The notes beneath the pieces were generated by a model. It made no database searches. It was not told where the DNA came from and was given only the letters and a program-made list of their open reading frames with translations. A program made the translations under genes and the position numbers. From NCBI GenBank assembly GCA_021904315.1, contig CM038912.1, positions 14,595,061 to 14,659,060 of the forward strand: 64,000 nt of DNA. The letters are read 5' to 3'. Position 1 is the stretch's first letter. Every line of letters starts with the position of its first letter. The DNA is from Sphagnum magellanicum (Eukaryota; Streptophyta; Sphagnopsida; Sphagnales; Sphagnaceae). Shown here piece by piece: positions 1-8,932 of this stretch.

Positions 1-200
1 CAAGTAGAGGCTCCGAAATCTAACAAGGCTTTAACTTTTATGCTATGTGGATGAAAATATATTTTAAGTGGGATATTAAAACAACGAGAAGGTTTAGAAG
101 ATAAAATAGGACCTAATGTCATGGCAACACTTGTCAGCCGCACGGTCCCTAATGTGGCTGGCTACTGTCGTTTTCCGACTCGATTTCCTCGTGTCTTGGC
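1..200 (-). pseudogene. Retroelement aspartic protease fragment, continuing the gag frame
   Basis: This continues the frame of the adjacent gag ORF toward the left window edge. The frame is closed by a TGA at 203-201 and a TAG at 164-162, then stays open to base 1. Close to the edge it encodes KVKALLDFGAST, which matches the active-site segment of Ty3/gypsy proteases (normally D-S/T-G-A). The Ser/Thr after the catalytic Asp is Phe here, so this copy is probably inactive. In gypsy elements the protease follows gag, which agrees with the order seen. Reverse transcriptase and integrase would lie outside the window. The call rests on the motif, its frame and its position. Confidence 0.65.
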
Positions 201-1136
201 TCAGAAGTGCTTGAGGTGTACCGAAATTTGTGCGACTTTGACCCCTGAGGTTTCAAAGGGCAATTGTTTTAAGTTGTGGTCCTTGCCTCCACAATAAAAA
301 CACAAGTGCTCCTTGCGGCGTCGTTCTTTCTCTTCTTTGGTTAGCTTCCTAACTCTCGAAGTGTTGATTTGCATGGGCTCTGGGGTCGAAGTGCTTGAAG
401 ATGTTTGGCGGGTTGGAGCTGTGTAATCCGCTCGATATGATCCAAAGAGCAATCGTCGCTCCTGTCGCTGCTCAAACAGCCGGTTGTTGCAATCGATTGC
501 TTGAGTAATGGCTTCTGATAGAGTAGTTGGTTTGGGCAAGTTCAGCAACAAGGTTTTGATATCGTCGCGAAGTCCCCATCGAAACATGGTGATGAGAGCC
601 ATGTCGTTCCAATCAAGGTCACATGCAAGTTGTTGAAATTTTGCAACGTATGCTGAAGCTGGGCGCGATCGTTGTTGCAGTGTTCGAAGTTTTATTGTTG
701 CTATAAGGGCTCGATCTCTCTCTCCAAACGTTCTGCTGAATTCTTCCAAGAATTGATCAAGGTCTGCCAAAAGTGGAAAATCCTTCTCCAATAGTGACGA
801 AAACCAAGATAATGCAGTTCCGGTGAGCAGTGATCCAATGAGTCCAACTTGTGTTTCTTTTGTTGCGTATCTATGTGGTTGGAGACGAAAGACAAGTCGA
901 ACTTGATTAACAAAATCTTGAAGTTTTGTACAATCTCCGTCAAACTTCTCTGGCAAGCTTACTCGAGGTTCTTTTGGTGCTTGTGGAACTGGATTTGCTA
1001 TGGAAGCTGGAACATGGACTGGAGCGCGAGCAACTTGGAGCTGTCCCATGGCGTTTTGTAGGTTGGCATTCTCTTGTTGTAGTTGTTGCAGCATGGAAAC
1101 CACGTCGTGCATCTGGATGTTGGAAGCGTCACCCAT
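201..1136 (-). CDS. Ty3/gypsy gag polyprotein (decayed retrotransposon)
   Basis: A 311-residue ORF starting at the ATG at 1136. Residues about 10-35 form a Q/L/N-rich heptad-like stretch, a likely coiled coil. Residues about 60-220 resemble the Retrotrans_gag capsid core (LPEKFDGD near the start, then ALSWFSSLL and LDQFLEEF). Near the C-terminus, CFYCGGKDH starts a CCHC zinc knuckle, but Leu stands where the last Cys is expected. Gag packages element RNA into virus-like particles. The broken knuckle and the TGA that separates it from the protease segment indicate a dead copy. Its GC-richer base composition contrasts with the AT-rich DNA elsewhere. The gag identity is fairly sure; the autonomous status of the family is unknown. 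Confidence 0.8.
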   Translation of the reverse strand: MGDASNIQMHDVVSMLQQLQQENANLQNAMGQLQVARAPVHVPASIANPVPQAPKEPRVSLPEKFDGDCTKLQDFVNQVRLVFRLQPHRYATKETQVGLIGSLLTGTALSWFSSLLEKDFPLLADLDQFLEEFSRTFGERDRALIATIKLRTLQQRSRPASAYVAKFQQLACDLDWNDMALITMFRWGLRDDIKTLLLNLPKPTTLSEAITQAIDCNNRLFEQRQERRLLFGSYRADYTAPTRQTSSSTSTPEPMQINTSRVRKLTKEEKERRRKEHLCFYCGGKDHNLKQLPFETSGVKVAQISVHLKHF

Positions 1137-1755
1137 CTTGGTAGTGGACTCTCGTCAAACTGTTGCGGACGGCAACTCACACAAGACTCGGAATAACACT
1201 CTAAGCTCCAAAACTATAACTAGTAACACTCGAAGCGAGAAAGCTAGAAGAGCAAGTACAACTGGTGTTGACGAGGGTGAGGGACAATGTTTCGAAGCTC
1301 TCTATTCATAATGTTAGGACGCTATTGGGAAACTTTAAAGTTGGAAAGTTGGCACCACCTCCAAGTTCGGAAAAATTCGCACCGTCACCGTTACTGTCAC
1401 GTCCGCGACATTTAAGGAGAAGTCCGCACCGTCTTCCAGTTGGGAAAAGTCCGCACCGCCTCCCAGTTGGGAAAAGTTCGCACCGTCACTGTCTGTCACC
1501 GTCACGTCCGTGACATTGAGTCCATTAACACCATCCTAGTCATTTAAGACCTAAACTTAGGTTATCATGAAAATTTTATGTTAACATTCACTTAACATCA
1601 AATTATGGGCCATTTAACATTGGGTGCCACCTAGGATGTCATCTAGATTTCCATTTAATATTGACTTAACATCAAGTGTGAATGCACCTTAAGTAGGTTT
1701 AAGTCCTAAATGACTACCATGATGTTGGGGGACGCAACACTAGAATCCCTAACAC
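1137..1755 (-). mobile_element. Probable 5' LTR and leader of the gag-bearing element
   Basis: This region lies directly upstream of gag. Positions 1380-1515 hold imperfect repeats built on GTCCGCACCG and CCAGTTGGG, the kind of tandem motifs found in LTR U3 regions, and a TATA-like ATGAATAGAG occurs near 1310 on the minus strand. An inverted pair built on CCTAAATGACTA (about 1533-1563 and 1690-1735) and TGTT/AACA ends near 1724-1755 suggest an LTR-type terminus. No recognisable primer-binding site was found, and the 3' LTR is outside the window, so the borders are inferred. About 200 bp here is related, in the opposite orientation, to 59545-59770. Confidence 0.45.
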
Positions 1756-1760
1756 CAAGT

Positions 1761-3826
1761 GTGAACGCACCTTAAGTAACAGAATCGGTAAGAACCAAAA
1801 AAACTGGATGTAAGATGCTCACTTATAAAATGGATGACATAATCCCAAGACTTTAACGGTTGGTGGCCGAGAGTGACGACGAAGAAGGTGACAGAATCGG
1901 TAAAAATGGATGAAATGGAGACGTCGTCGACGGGATTCCATCGAAGGTCTTGCTCGCTCCCCTTCTCCGCTGTCGTCGCCATAGCTGCTGCTGTCGAGCA
2001 GCGCAATTGGAGCTGCTCTCTCTGGTCTTGACGAGGAAGTAAGAAGAAGAACAACAACAACAAGCAGTTGGCGAGAATTGGAAGAGGAGGAGTAGGAGAT
2101 TGTTGATTCAAATTTCCGTAGTTATGTTTTCTGTTGTTGATGACGCACTACACTCTTGAGTTTTTGGAGAGAGAAAGAAGCTTTGTGTAAGTAGCAACGA
2201 TCATTGATTTGGAGTATCTTTTCATGTTGTCATGTGGAGTGTCTTTCTTTGCTGTTGATGAGATAATACTGTCTCTTTCCATCGGATCGCAACAACGAGG
2301 AGCAACGGCACTGTGTTTCAGTCAGTTTTCTTGTTCTGCAACTGCACTGTAATGTTTTGTAATATTATCGTACCGTGTTGATTTTGTGGTCTTCTTTCAC
2401 GGGATGATCGGGTTCAGACGATGTTGTTGAACAAGACGAAGAAGAAGTGCAGGATCTTGAGAAGAAGCTGAATTTTTCCTTTTGATTTTAAGGTACGAAA
2501 CTCTCATGACCTTCACCAAAAAACAATGATAGAAACAGGACATATGCATTCGGCAGTTGTTTTTGAAGAGGATGTTGTCGCTGACTGTAATTCTGCTGCT
2601 CCTATTGAGTTTGAGGGTCTTACGTGATAAGGGGGATTCCTTGCGCCATCGATACAATTGACATGCAGTGCAATTCGCAAGAGATCGGCTAGGTTATGGT
2701 GTTCTTCTATACTTTTTCTTGGCTGCAGCGTAATGCATAAGAGCTGAATCCATGAATTGGCTTTGGAGATATGTCTCAGGTTGTAGCAGCTGCTGGCACA
2801 GCAGATCTGATTTCCTTGCAGCAAATTACCGCCTGCTTGTGAGAAGGTGAGGTTATTGCTTATCGTTTTCTCTCTCCCTTCTCTGAACAATGAACATTCC
2901 CCTCTCTGTCTCTCTCTTGATGTCAATGTACTGAAGTGTTTAAAGTTTAGGATCATGGATCTCATCATACAAATGGTTTCCTCACTCTGGTATTCCTTCT
3001 GTTACTTCTCTTAAGCAACTGCGAAGAACTGTAGATTGGAAACTGCTTGACCTTCTCCCATGGGCAGGAACCAAATATCCTGTTCTGTTTTCTATCACCA
3101 AGAAGTTGGTCAGTGCCATGCTGCTTCCTTTTTCAAGTGTCTGAGCTGTCATCTGGGCTACACTAAAGTACCAGCTCCCTTGAACTTGGACATCTGCAAA
3201 TTGAATTGCTTGTAGGTTGATCAAACAGAGTTATATGCAATGTCAGGTGTTCAAATTCATCATGTAACCTTCTAGGCAAGTTGGATTTGATTGATACTGG
3301 GCCCAGAAAAAAGAGGATTCTTTTGACACTGGTTAGTTCAAGTCTGGACTTTCCCTGGCAAGTTGTGGTTGTCACCCACCCAATGCAAATCATCAGATTA
3401 CTCATTTGGCGACTTTGACACAATCAGGTTGAAGTCTAGTTTTGGTCCAGACAACAATTGGTATGATGAACAATTGGAGTCAACAAAGTCCATATATGAT
3501 ACATGCTCGATTGTGATCTCTTGCTGGTTAGGTGTGGCAAGCATCAATCACAGCAAGTTTGGTTATATGAATAACTGTGGTTCATAAAGGTGGTCAAGCC
3601 AAAAATGGATTCAACAGATCATTTCAGAATATTGAAGTTTATAAGCAGCTTGGGCAGAACATTTTAGAATGTTTCTTTGTGCTGAAATTTGCAAGAAACT
3701 TGCTGTATCCCTGCAGGAATCTTGGCTGGCGGTACATGCCTACATCAGGCTAAAGGGAGGACCAAGAGTTGAGAATCTTTCTGTATAGAATTTTCATCAA
3801 ACTGACTCTTGGGTTTTGATTTACAG
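1761..3826 (+). other. Region upstream of the PIN-like gene; possible 5' UTR exons and introns
   Basis: No convincing coding domain is seen. A 13-bp direct repeat (ACAGAATCGGTAA) occurs at 1779-1791 and 1891-1903. The 1900-2110 stretch is GC-richer, has CG-containing coding-like sequence on both strands and could be a first exon or a promoter. Several donor-like sites (for example AAGGTGAGG near 2846) and the strong acceptor TTTACAG at 3820-3826 suggest that the region holds 5' non-coding exons of the gene that follows. Confidence 0.3.
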
Positions 3827-3854
3827 AACTGTGTGTGCAACGGGTTCAAGAAGT

Positions 3855-5220
3855 ATGGGGAGGACCCTGTACATGGATGGGCTCAACTGGATTGATAAGT
3901 TCTGGGATGTATCTAGCACAGAAAAAGACCGATGGAGAGCATTGGCAGATGCGGACAAAGCTGTTGATAAGTTTGTGGCAGCTGTGCGTGGATCCAATAT
4001 GCAGGTTGTGCTTGTCATTGATGCAGATGTAAAGACTGATCAGGCAATTGAAAAATGGCATACGCGGTGTGAGAAAGAGTTGAGGAATGAAAGAAGGAGG
4101 GTGGTGCTTGGAGCGGACATCTTCTTATTTGAATCATTTCAGAAGCATGGTGTTCATGTCGTGAGGCCAATGGGTGCAGATGCAGATGATGTTCTGGCAG
4201 CACTTGCAGTTGGTAGTTCTGGTATAGTATTGAGTAGGGATCGAGACTTTTTTGCTTATGACGAACTGATAGATGTATGTAGAAATTTTTTTGTGCATCG
4301 AGGCAAACTGATTCTGGATCCCACAATCTCGAGTGGCAGAAATCCAAACCTCAACATAAAGAAGCGGCAAGTGCAGCTGGAGCTTGCAAACACTGCCTTG
4401 AGCAATGAATCAACCTGGTCATTGGGTGTCATTTCCAAGTACAGGCCCAGCCTGAGGAATGGTCTTGTGATGCGTGGTGTCAGCAGCTCATCTGACAAAA
4501 CCATGGGTAACTTGCATACAATTGCACGTCCGTTGCGTGCTGCAGCATATTCAATCATTGGTGAGCAACGGGCACTGGAGAAGGTGCCAGAGTGGTGTGA
4601 AGAGACCCAAGAAGTGGTGTGGACACTGGTGGAAGTTGCTGCAGATCCCACACTAGTTGGTTTGCTCAGTACACCACAAGCTGTTGTTGCATGGTTGGAA
4701 GAACATGAAACATCCAGACCATTGGAGCAATGGCGTAAGATGGAACGTCAGTTCAACCTCCATGTATTGGCAGCTGAACTCAGTGTGGTGGCATCACTGG
4801 GTGAACGGACTATGCACCAGTGTATGGAGCTATTTTCCAACCAGAAACGTCCCAAGCTGAACTTAAAGCCCAGGTCACAGCATGCACAGACAGACAAGAA
4901 AACTGCCTGTGCTGCACCAGCTAGGTGAGTAGGTTCCAGTAAAACACTCCAGATTCATCATGGCAAACATCCTTGACTTTTCAAATTTGAGTGAATGCTG
5001 TAAGCCCACAATCTTGGAGTGGTTCTAAAAATTGTTCATCAGTTCACCTTGTGCAATTGGAAAAGGTGACATAAAGATAGGACAATTGAGGCCCCCCATT
5101 TGTTCAGCACAAACACTTTTGGTCTTGTTGATTTTTCAGTGCATTCACTTCACTTGTGGAAATGTTGGTATTGCAGCAGGCAGTCTATCTTTGGTACAGG
5201 ACGCCCTCGTGAACTGGTAT

Positions 5221-5255
<35 letters not shown>

Positions 5256-5534
5256 CCCCATATTGGGTTGCTGCATCATAGTTGTTTTGATATTCCATGT
5301 TTTTCTTGATACAACTGTAATAGGATTCAACAAATTTTCAAGTCTTTCTGCTTCAGTTCTAAGTTGACTAATGAACTGGATGCCATGTTTAAGGCAAAGA
5401 GAAAATTATGTTGTGGTACTGACCCTCACTTTGTCTGACAGCAGTCTAGGTCTGAAGTTTCTGATCTCAGGAATTTCCTGCAGAGTGCACGTTCCAAGGA
5501 TCCAAATCTGAAAGTCATGTTAGAGAAACTTTAG
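3855..5534 (+). CDS. PIN/FEN-like (asteroid-type) nuclease-fold protein, multi-exon
   Basis: The main exon runs from an acceptor (TTTACAG, ending 3826) to a strong donor (AG|GTGAGT, last exon base 4924). The first in-frame ATG is 3855, which starts directly at the first PIN strand (TLYMDGLNW). Further motifs are VVLVIDADV, an Arg/Lys/Glu-rich helix (CEKELRNERRR, like the FEN arch), GADADDVLAALA and LSRDRDFFAYD; together they give the spaced acidic residues of a PIN/5'-nuclease metal site. The C-terminal half resembles asteroid/FAM120-type proteins only loosely. A 40-nt second exon (5177-5216) fits in phase. The last exon is either 5364-5438 or begins at 5442 and ends with TAG at 5532-5534. 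Activity and substrate are unknown. The fold call is fairly secure and the exon structure is provisional. Confidence 0.65.
5223..5253. repeat. (CA)n microsatellite
   Basis: Uninterrupted CA dinucleotides lie a few bases after the proposed donor (GTATGT) at 5217, so they sit at the start of the second intron of the PIN-like gene. Confidence 0.95.
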
Positions 5535-6374
5535 ATGTTCCAGACTGGAGAGTATGGTGAGAACTAATCTGGATTAGAGACCATACACCACTGTAGCAAC
5601 TGTTGATAGATGTCTAACAATTGGAATGTTAGCAGAGCTAAAAGTTGGCTCTTTGTCTTGTCTTTCTCTCAGGTTTTGGCAGATCGATCATTGCATGACA
5701 CATGAAATGGGGAGTCAATCATGGATCCCATCCTTACACCACCTGCCATCTTAGATATGACTGAAGTGATGAATTCTTTGGTCTGCAATCAGCATCTTTG
5801 ATGAACAGTATTGATTTAATTGATAACAGCTTGAAGTAGATTAACCCAGTGATGAACCTTCTACTTGGCAATGACTGGTGAAATGCTTGCCCATCACTCT
5901 AGATGTTATGGCAACAGCTCTGTCTCAAGCTCAGTTCATCTTCATCATATCTGCGTTGATGGATCTGTTTTGGTGAATCTTATGCAGTGGGATATGCTCA
6001 GGTAACTCCCCAATGCACAAATGAGCCTGACGTTATTACAATATGCAAACATTGGGTGTTGGTTCAGGGTTTGTGCTGCATCTCTGGCAAGAAAAAGTGG
6101 TGGTAGTGTGAGGTAAAGCTTTATGGAGTGCAAAGACACTCTCCAATTGTTTTCTCTGTCTTATTCCTGTGATACCTGCTGTGTATGGAGGGGGGGGGCG
6201 GGGGGGTATTTGGTGGGTATCACGGGAAAAACAGAAAACAAATGTCAGAAAATGGAATGGCTGTTCTGGCAGGCATTCCATTTTCAAGTTATTTTAAACA
6301 CCGTGCAAATAGAGCACATGGAAACAATGTGCAGGCTAAGGTGCCCTCCAATCACATTAAAATATCAGAGCCGG
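5535..6374. other. No gene seen; 3' flank of the PIN-like gene
   Basis: No ORF with recognisable coding character was found. A G-rich run (6187-6217, long G tracts broken by single bases) is the only notable structure. Confidence 0.5.
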
Positions 6375-6487
6375 TAATGCCGTAGGAGTTGGAAGTTGCA
6401 AGTCCTTACGGGTAGGTTAATGCCGTAGGAGTTGGAAGTTGCAGGTCCTTACGGGTAGGGTAATGCCCTAAGAGTTGGAAGTTGCTG
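6375..6487. repeat. 43-bp tandem repeat, about 2.6 copies
   Basis: Copies start at TAATGCC at 6375, 6418 and 6461, a constant period of 43 bp. The first two are nearly identical over the unit containing GTAGGAGTTGGAAGTTGCA and CCTTACGGGTAGG. The third has CCCTAAGAG in place of CCGTAGGAG and is cut short after GAAGTTGC. Confidence 0.9.
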
Positions 6488-7206
6488 CAATAACCACACC
6501 CAAGGCAAGGAGCCGATGGATACGTGGTGTATGTCACGAAGCGTAAGTCTCTCTGCCTGTGTGTTTGGCGTTCTATAGTTGCTTGCGTTGCGTCAACAAG
6601 GGGTGCAGATTTGGGGATGATCTCGTTAGTGTGCTTCTTCTGTAACAGCACTGTCACTGACGTGGTGTTTGTTTCTAGACGGATTAGGGATTCGGTTTTC
6701 TCTCTCTCCTAGAAAATGAATGAATGGGTTCTACTCATTGCTTGGTTCGCAATTCCGGCGGCGGAGTTTTATGGAAAAAGAGGTGCAATTAGTCAATGTG
6801 GAGTGTGGGAAGCGGGCGGGGTAATCCACTAGCAGGTTATTAGCCAGCTAGTAACGGCGGACAATGCGGCCGGCCGGCGTTCGTGATTTTGGTTGGTGAA
6901 CGTGGGTGGGTGGGTAGGTGGGTTGGGTGGGGTGAGTGTTGGGGGCGCGCGCGAAAAGGCGAGCGCAATTATAGGCAACGACGTGTGTGATTGTTTGGCG
7001 CTGCTTTCTTTGTGCTATTGGATGCTTTTCCATGGACGACTTGACTGAAGTGAATTGGCGTTACCGATAATAAATAATAAATGTACTGGTATGTAATTTC
7101 TACTCTACAAATTTAGAAAATGGCTGTGAATTGGTTGCAAATTTGGCACTTTTTTGGAAAACAAGAGCTTATATATGATATGCAAGTCCAAAATGGTTCA
7201 CAAGTT
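6488..7206. other. GC- and CG-richer intergenic stretch with a G-rich tract
   Basis: No gene was recognised. Between 6730 and 7020 the DNA is unusually rich in G and CG (GGCCGGCCGGCG near 6870, GCGCGCGCG near 6945). Positions 6903-6945 carry at least six runs of three or more G with short spacers on the plus strand, a good G-quadruplex candidate. This could be a promoter region, but no downstream ORF supports that. Confidence 0.4.
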
Positions 7207-7745
7207 TTGTTGGCCTTGCATACCAAGGCAAGGATATTGTGTTTAGATTCATTATAGAGTATACCCTAGTATCTTGGCCATTTCAACACATGTCCATCGA
7301 ATAATTAATTTGTTTTGAAATTTTGATTTCAACAAATGGAATGTCCCTAAATATTCACTATTATCCTTCACAATATTTTTTTGATTTGGAAGAAACAATT
7401 TTGAAATTTTCAACATTTCTGAAAATAGTATAATTAGTGTCGAATTGGCCAAGGTACTAAGGTAGTAGCTTCAGGGATTTTGGCTCCTAGGTAGTAATAA
7501 TAATAGGTCTATTTTTATATGGGGATTTTTGAAAGATGATAATTTTGGCTTGTGTTGAAACTTGAGATTAGTTATCAAATTTATAATATCTTGAAGGATT
7601 TTGGTTTTTTTTTTTTTTTTTTTAAAGAGGACTTTTTGAAGATTATTATTTTTGCAATGGTGAAATAGTTGAGTTTCCATAATTCTTCTTTTGCCTTAAT
7701 CAAGGTAATGGGGAAGCCATAGTGTGACACACGCCCCTTGTTTTC
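7207..7745 (+). mobile_element. Repeat family A, copy 1, interrupted by a MITE
   Basis: Shares long blocks with 32990-33335, 49196-49360 and, inverted, 7938-8155. Shared blocks include CAAGGCAAGGATATTGTG, GGGATTTTGGC, GGATTTTTGAAAGATGAT and TTGGCTTGTGTTGAAACTTG. Copies 1 and 33 kb both end in TGTGACACAC followed by CCCTTGTT. No coding sequence is seen, so this is a non-autonomous element or an LTR-like fragment. The segment 7264-7462 is a later insertion. Confidence 0.75.
7264..7462. mobile_element. 199-bp MITE with TA target-site duplication
   Basis: The terminal inverted repeats run inward from CCCTAGTATCTTGGCCATTT and, read from the other end, CCTTAGTACCTTGGCCAATT. TA dinucleotides at 7262-7263 and 7463-7464 flank it. 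The related copy at 33050-33051 has an uninterrupted GAGTATAGTAGCTT, which is the empty site. A TA duplication suits Tc1/mariner-type mobilisation and could also fit a PIF/Harbinger-type element with a short target. No ORF is present. Confidence 0.85.
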
Positions 7746-7937
7746 TAGGGAAATAAATTCAACAGCTCTTCTTCTCGGAGGCCTAATATAAATTTTTGCC
7801 AAGAGGAAACACAACAACAACCCAAATGGACACAATATAATTGCTTGAATTCTCTCTTCTCTTTGGAGACAATGATCACCTTAGATGAACTAACACCCAC
7901 AATAGGTTAGTACCTTAATCTTCAAAAAATCCTCGGA

Positions 7938-8155
7938 AAAAAAAAAAAAAAAAAAAACCAAAATCCTTCAAGATATTATAACTCTATAACTAATCTCAAG
8001 TTTAAACACCAGCCAAAAGATCATCTTTCAAAAATCCTCATATAAAAAATAGACCTATTATTATTGTCTAGGGACCAAAATCCCTTAAGCTACTACTATT
8101 ATTACTCTATAATGAATCTAGACACAATATCCTTGCCTTGGTATGCAAGGCCAAT
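7938..8155 (-). mobile_element. Repeat family A, inverted copy without the MITE
   Basis: The reverse complement matches 7207-7622 minus the MITE, including the TTGGCCTTGCATACCAAGGC start and the GGATTTTTGAAAGATGAT block. With copy 1 it forms a long inverted repeat around a spacer at about 7623-7937, with poly-T and poly-A at the inner ends of the arms. Confidence 0.8.
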
Positions 8156-8816
8156 AAACCCTGGCCAACAACATAACTACTAAAAGTAAGTAGATAGTGG
8201 ATCAAAAATGGTAAATATTAGAGGTGGGTGTACAAATAGGGTTATTTTGTGAGGTAGGTGAAATGGCAAGCATCCACAAAGGGACTTAGCCAAATTTGGT
8301 TACAAGTCAAAGAGGAAAGTAGCCAAAATTTAAAACCCTACTATAATATTGTGACTTGCTAAAAACTTATGGTCTAAATATGGCAAAAACAATTCCTCAA
8401 AAATATGGTGACTTTGAGCCTTTATTCCAGTGATGAGTATTTTGAAGAATTGTTATAGAAAAAGGATGTTTTCTTTTTTTTTCTTTTTTTTTAACTTTTA
8501 AACTTTCATATTGGATAATTGCCATTTTGGCTGCTACTTACTACCTACATCATAAAATTTGGCAACATTGAAACATTGATGTGCTACCTACCTACCTAGT
8601 ACCAATCACCCATTGGACAATGAAGAGTAACTAAAACATCATCATTTAATACATCATCACATTCTTGGTACACCATTTTTATTACACACACACCCCTACT
8701 ACTGACAAACCCACACACACACAGCAGATGATGGATGATGAGAGGACTGTGTCATTTTGCAATCCCCAAAACATTTGAGGAAAGAAAGAACAACTTGGGG
8801 GGGAAAAGAGAGCATG
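8156..8816. other. No gene seen
   Basis: AT-rich DNA with short simple repeats (poly-T tracts near 8470-8500, CTAC/CTACC repeats near 8580-8600). No domain or long ORF was supported. Confidence 0.5.
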
Positions 8817-8932
8817 AATTGATGATGATGATGATAATGGTGGTGATGCTGATGGAATAGGTGTTGATGGTGGTGATGATGGAATAGGTGTTGATGATGG
8901 TGATGATGATGGAATAGGTGTTGATGGTGAGT
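8817..8932. repeat. GAT-rich minisatellite
   Basis: The core GATGGAATAGGTGTTGATG occurs three times, starting near 8851, 8878 and 8909, joined by variable GAT/GGT triplets. The His- and Pro-rich ORFs read on the other strand are by-products of this repeat. Confidence 0.9.
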
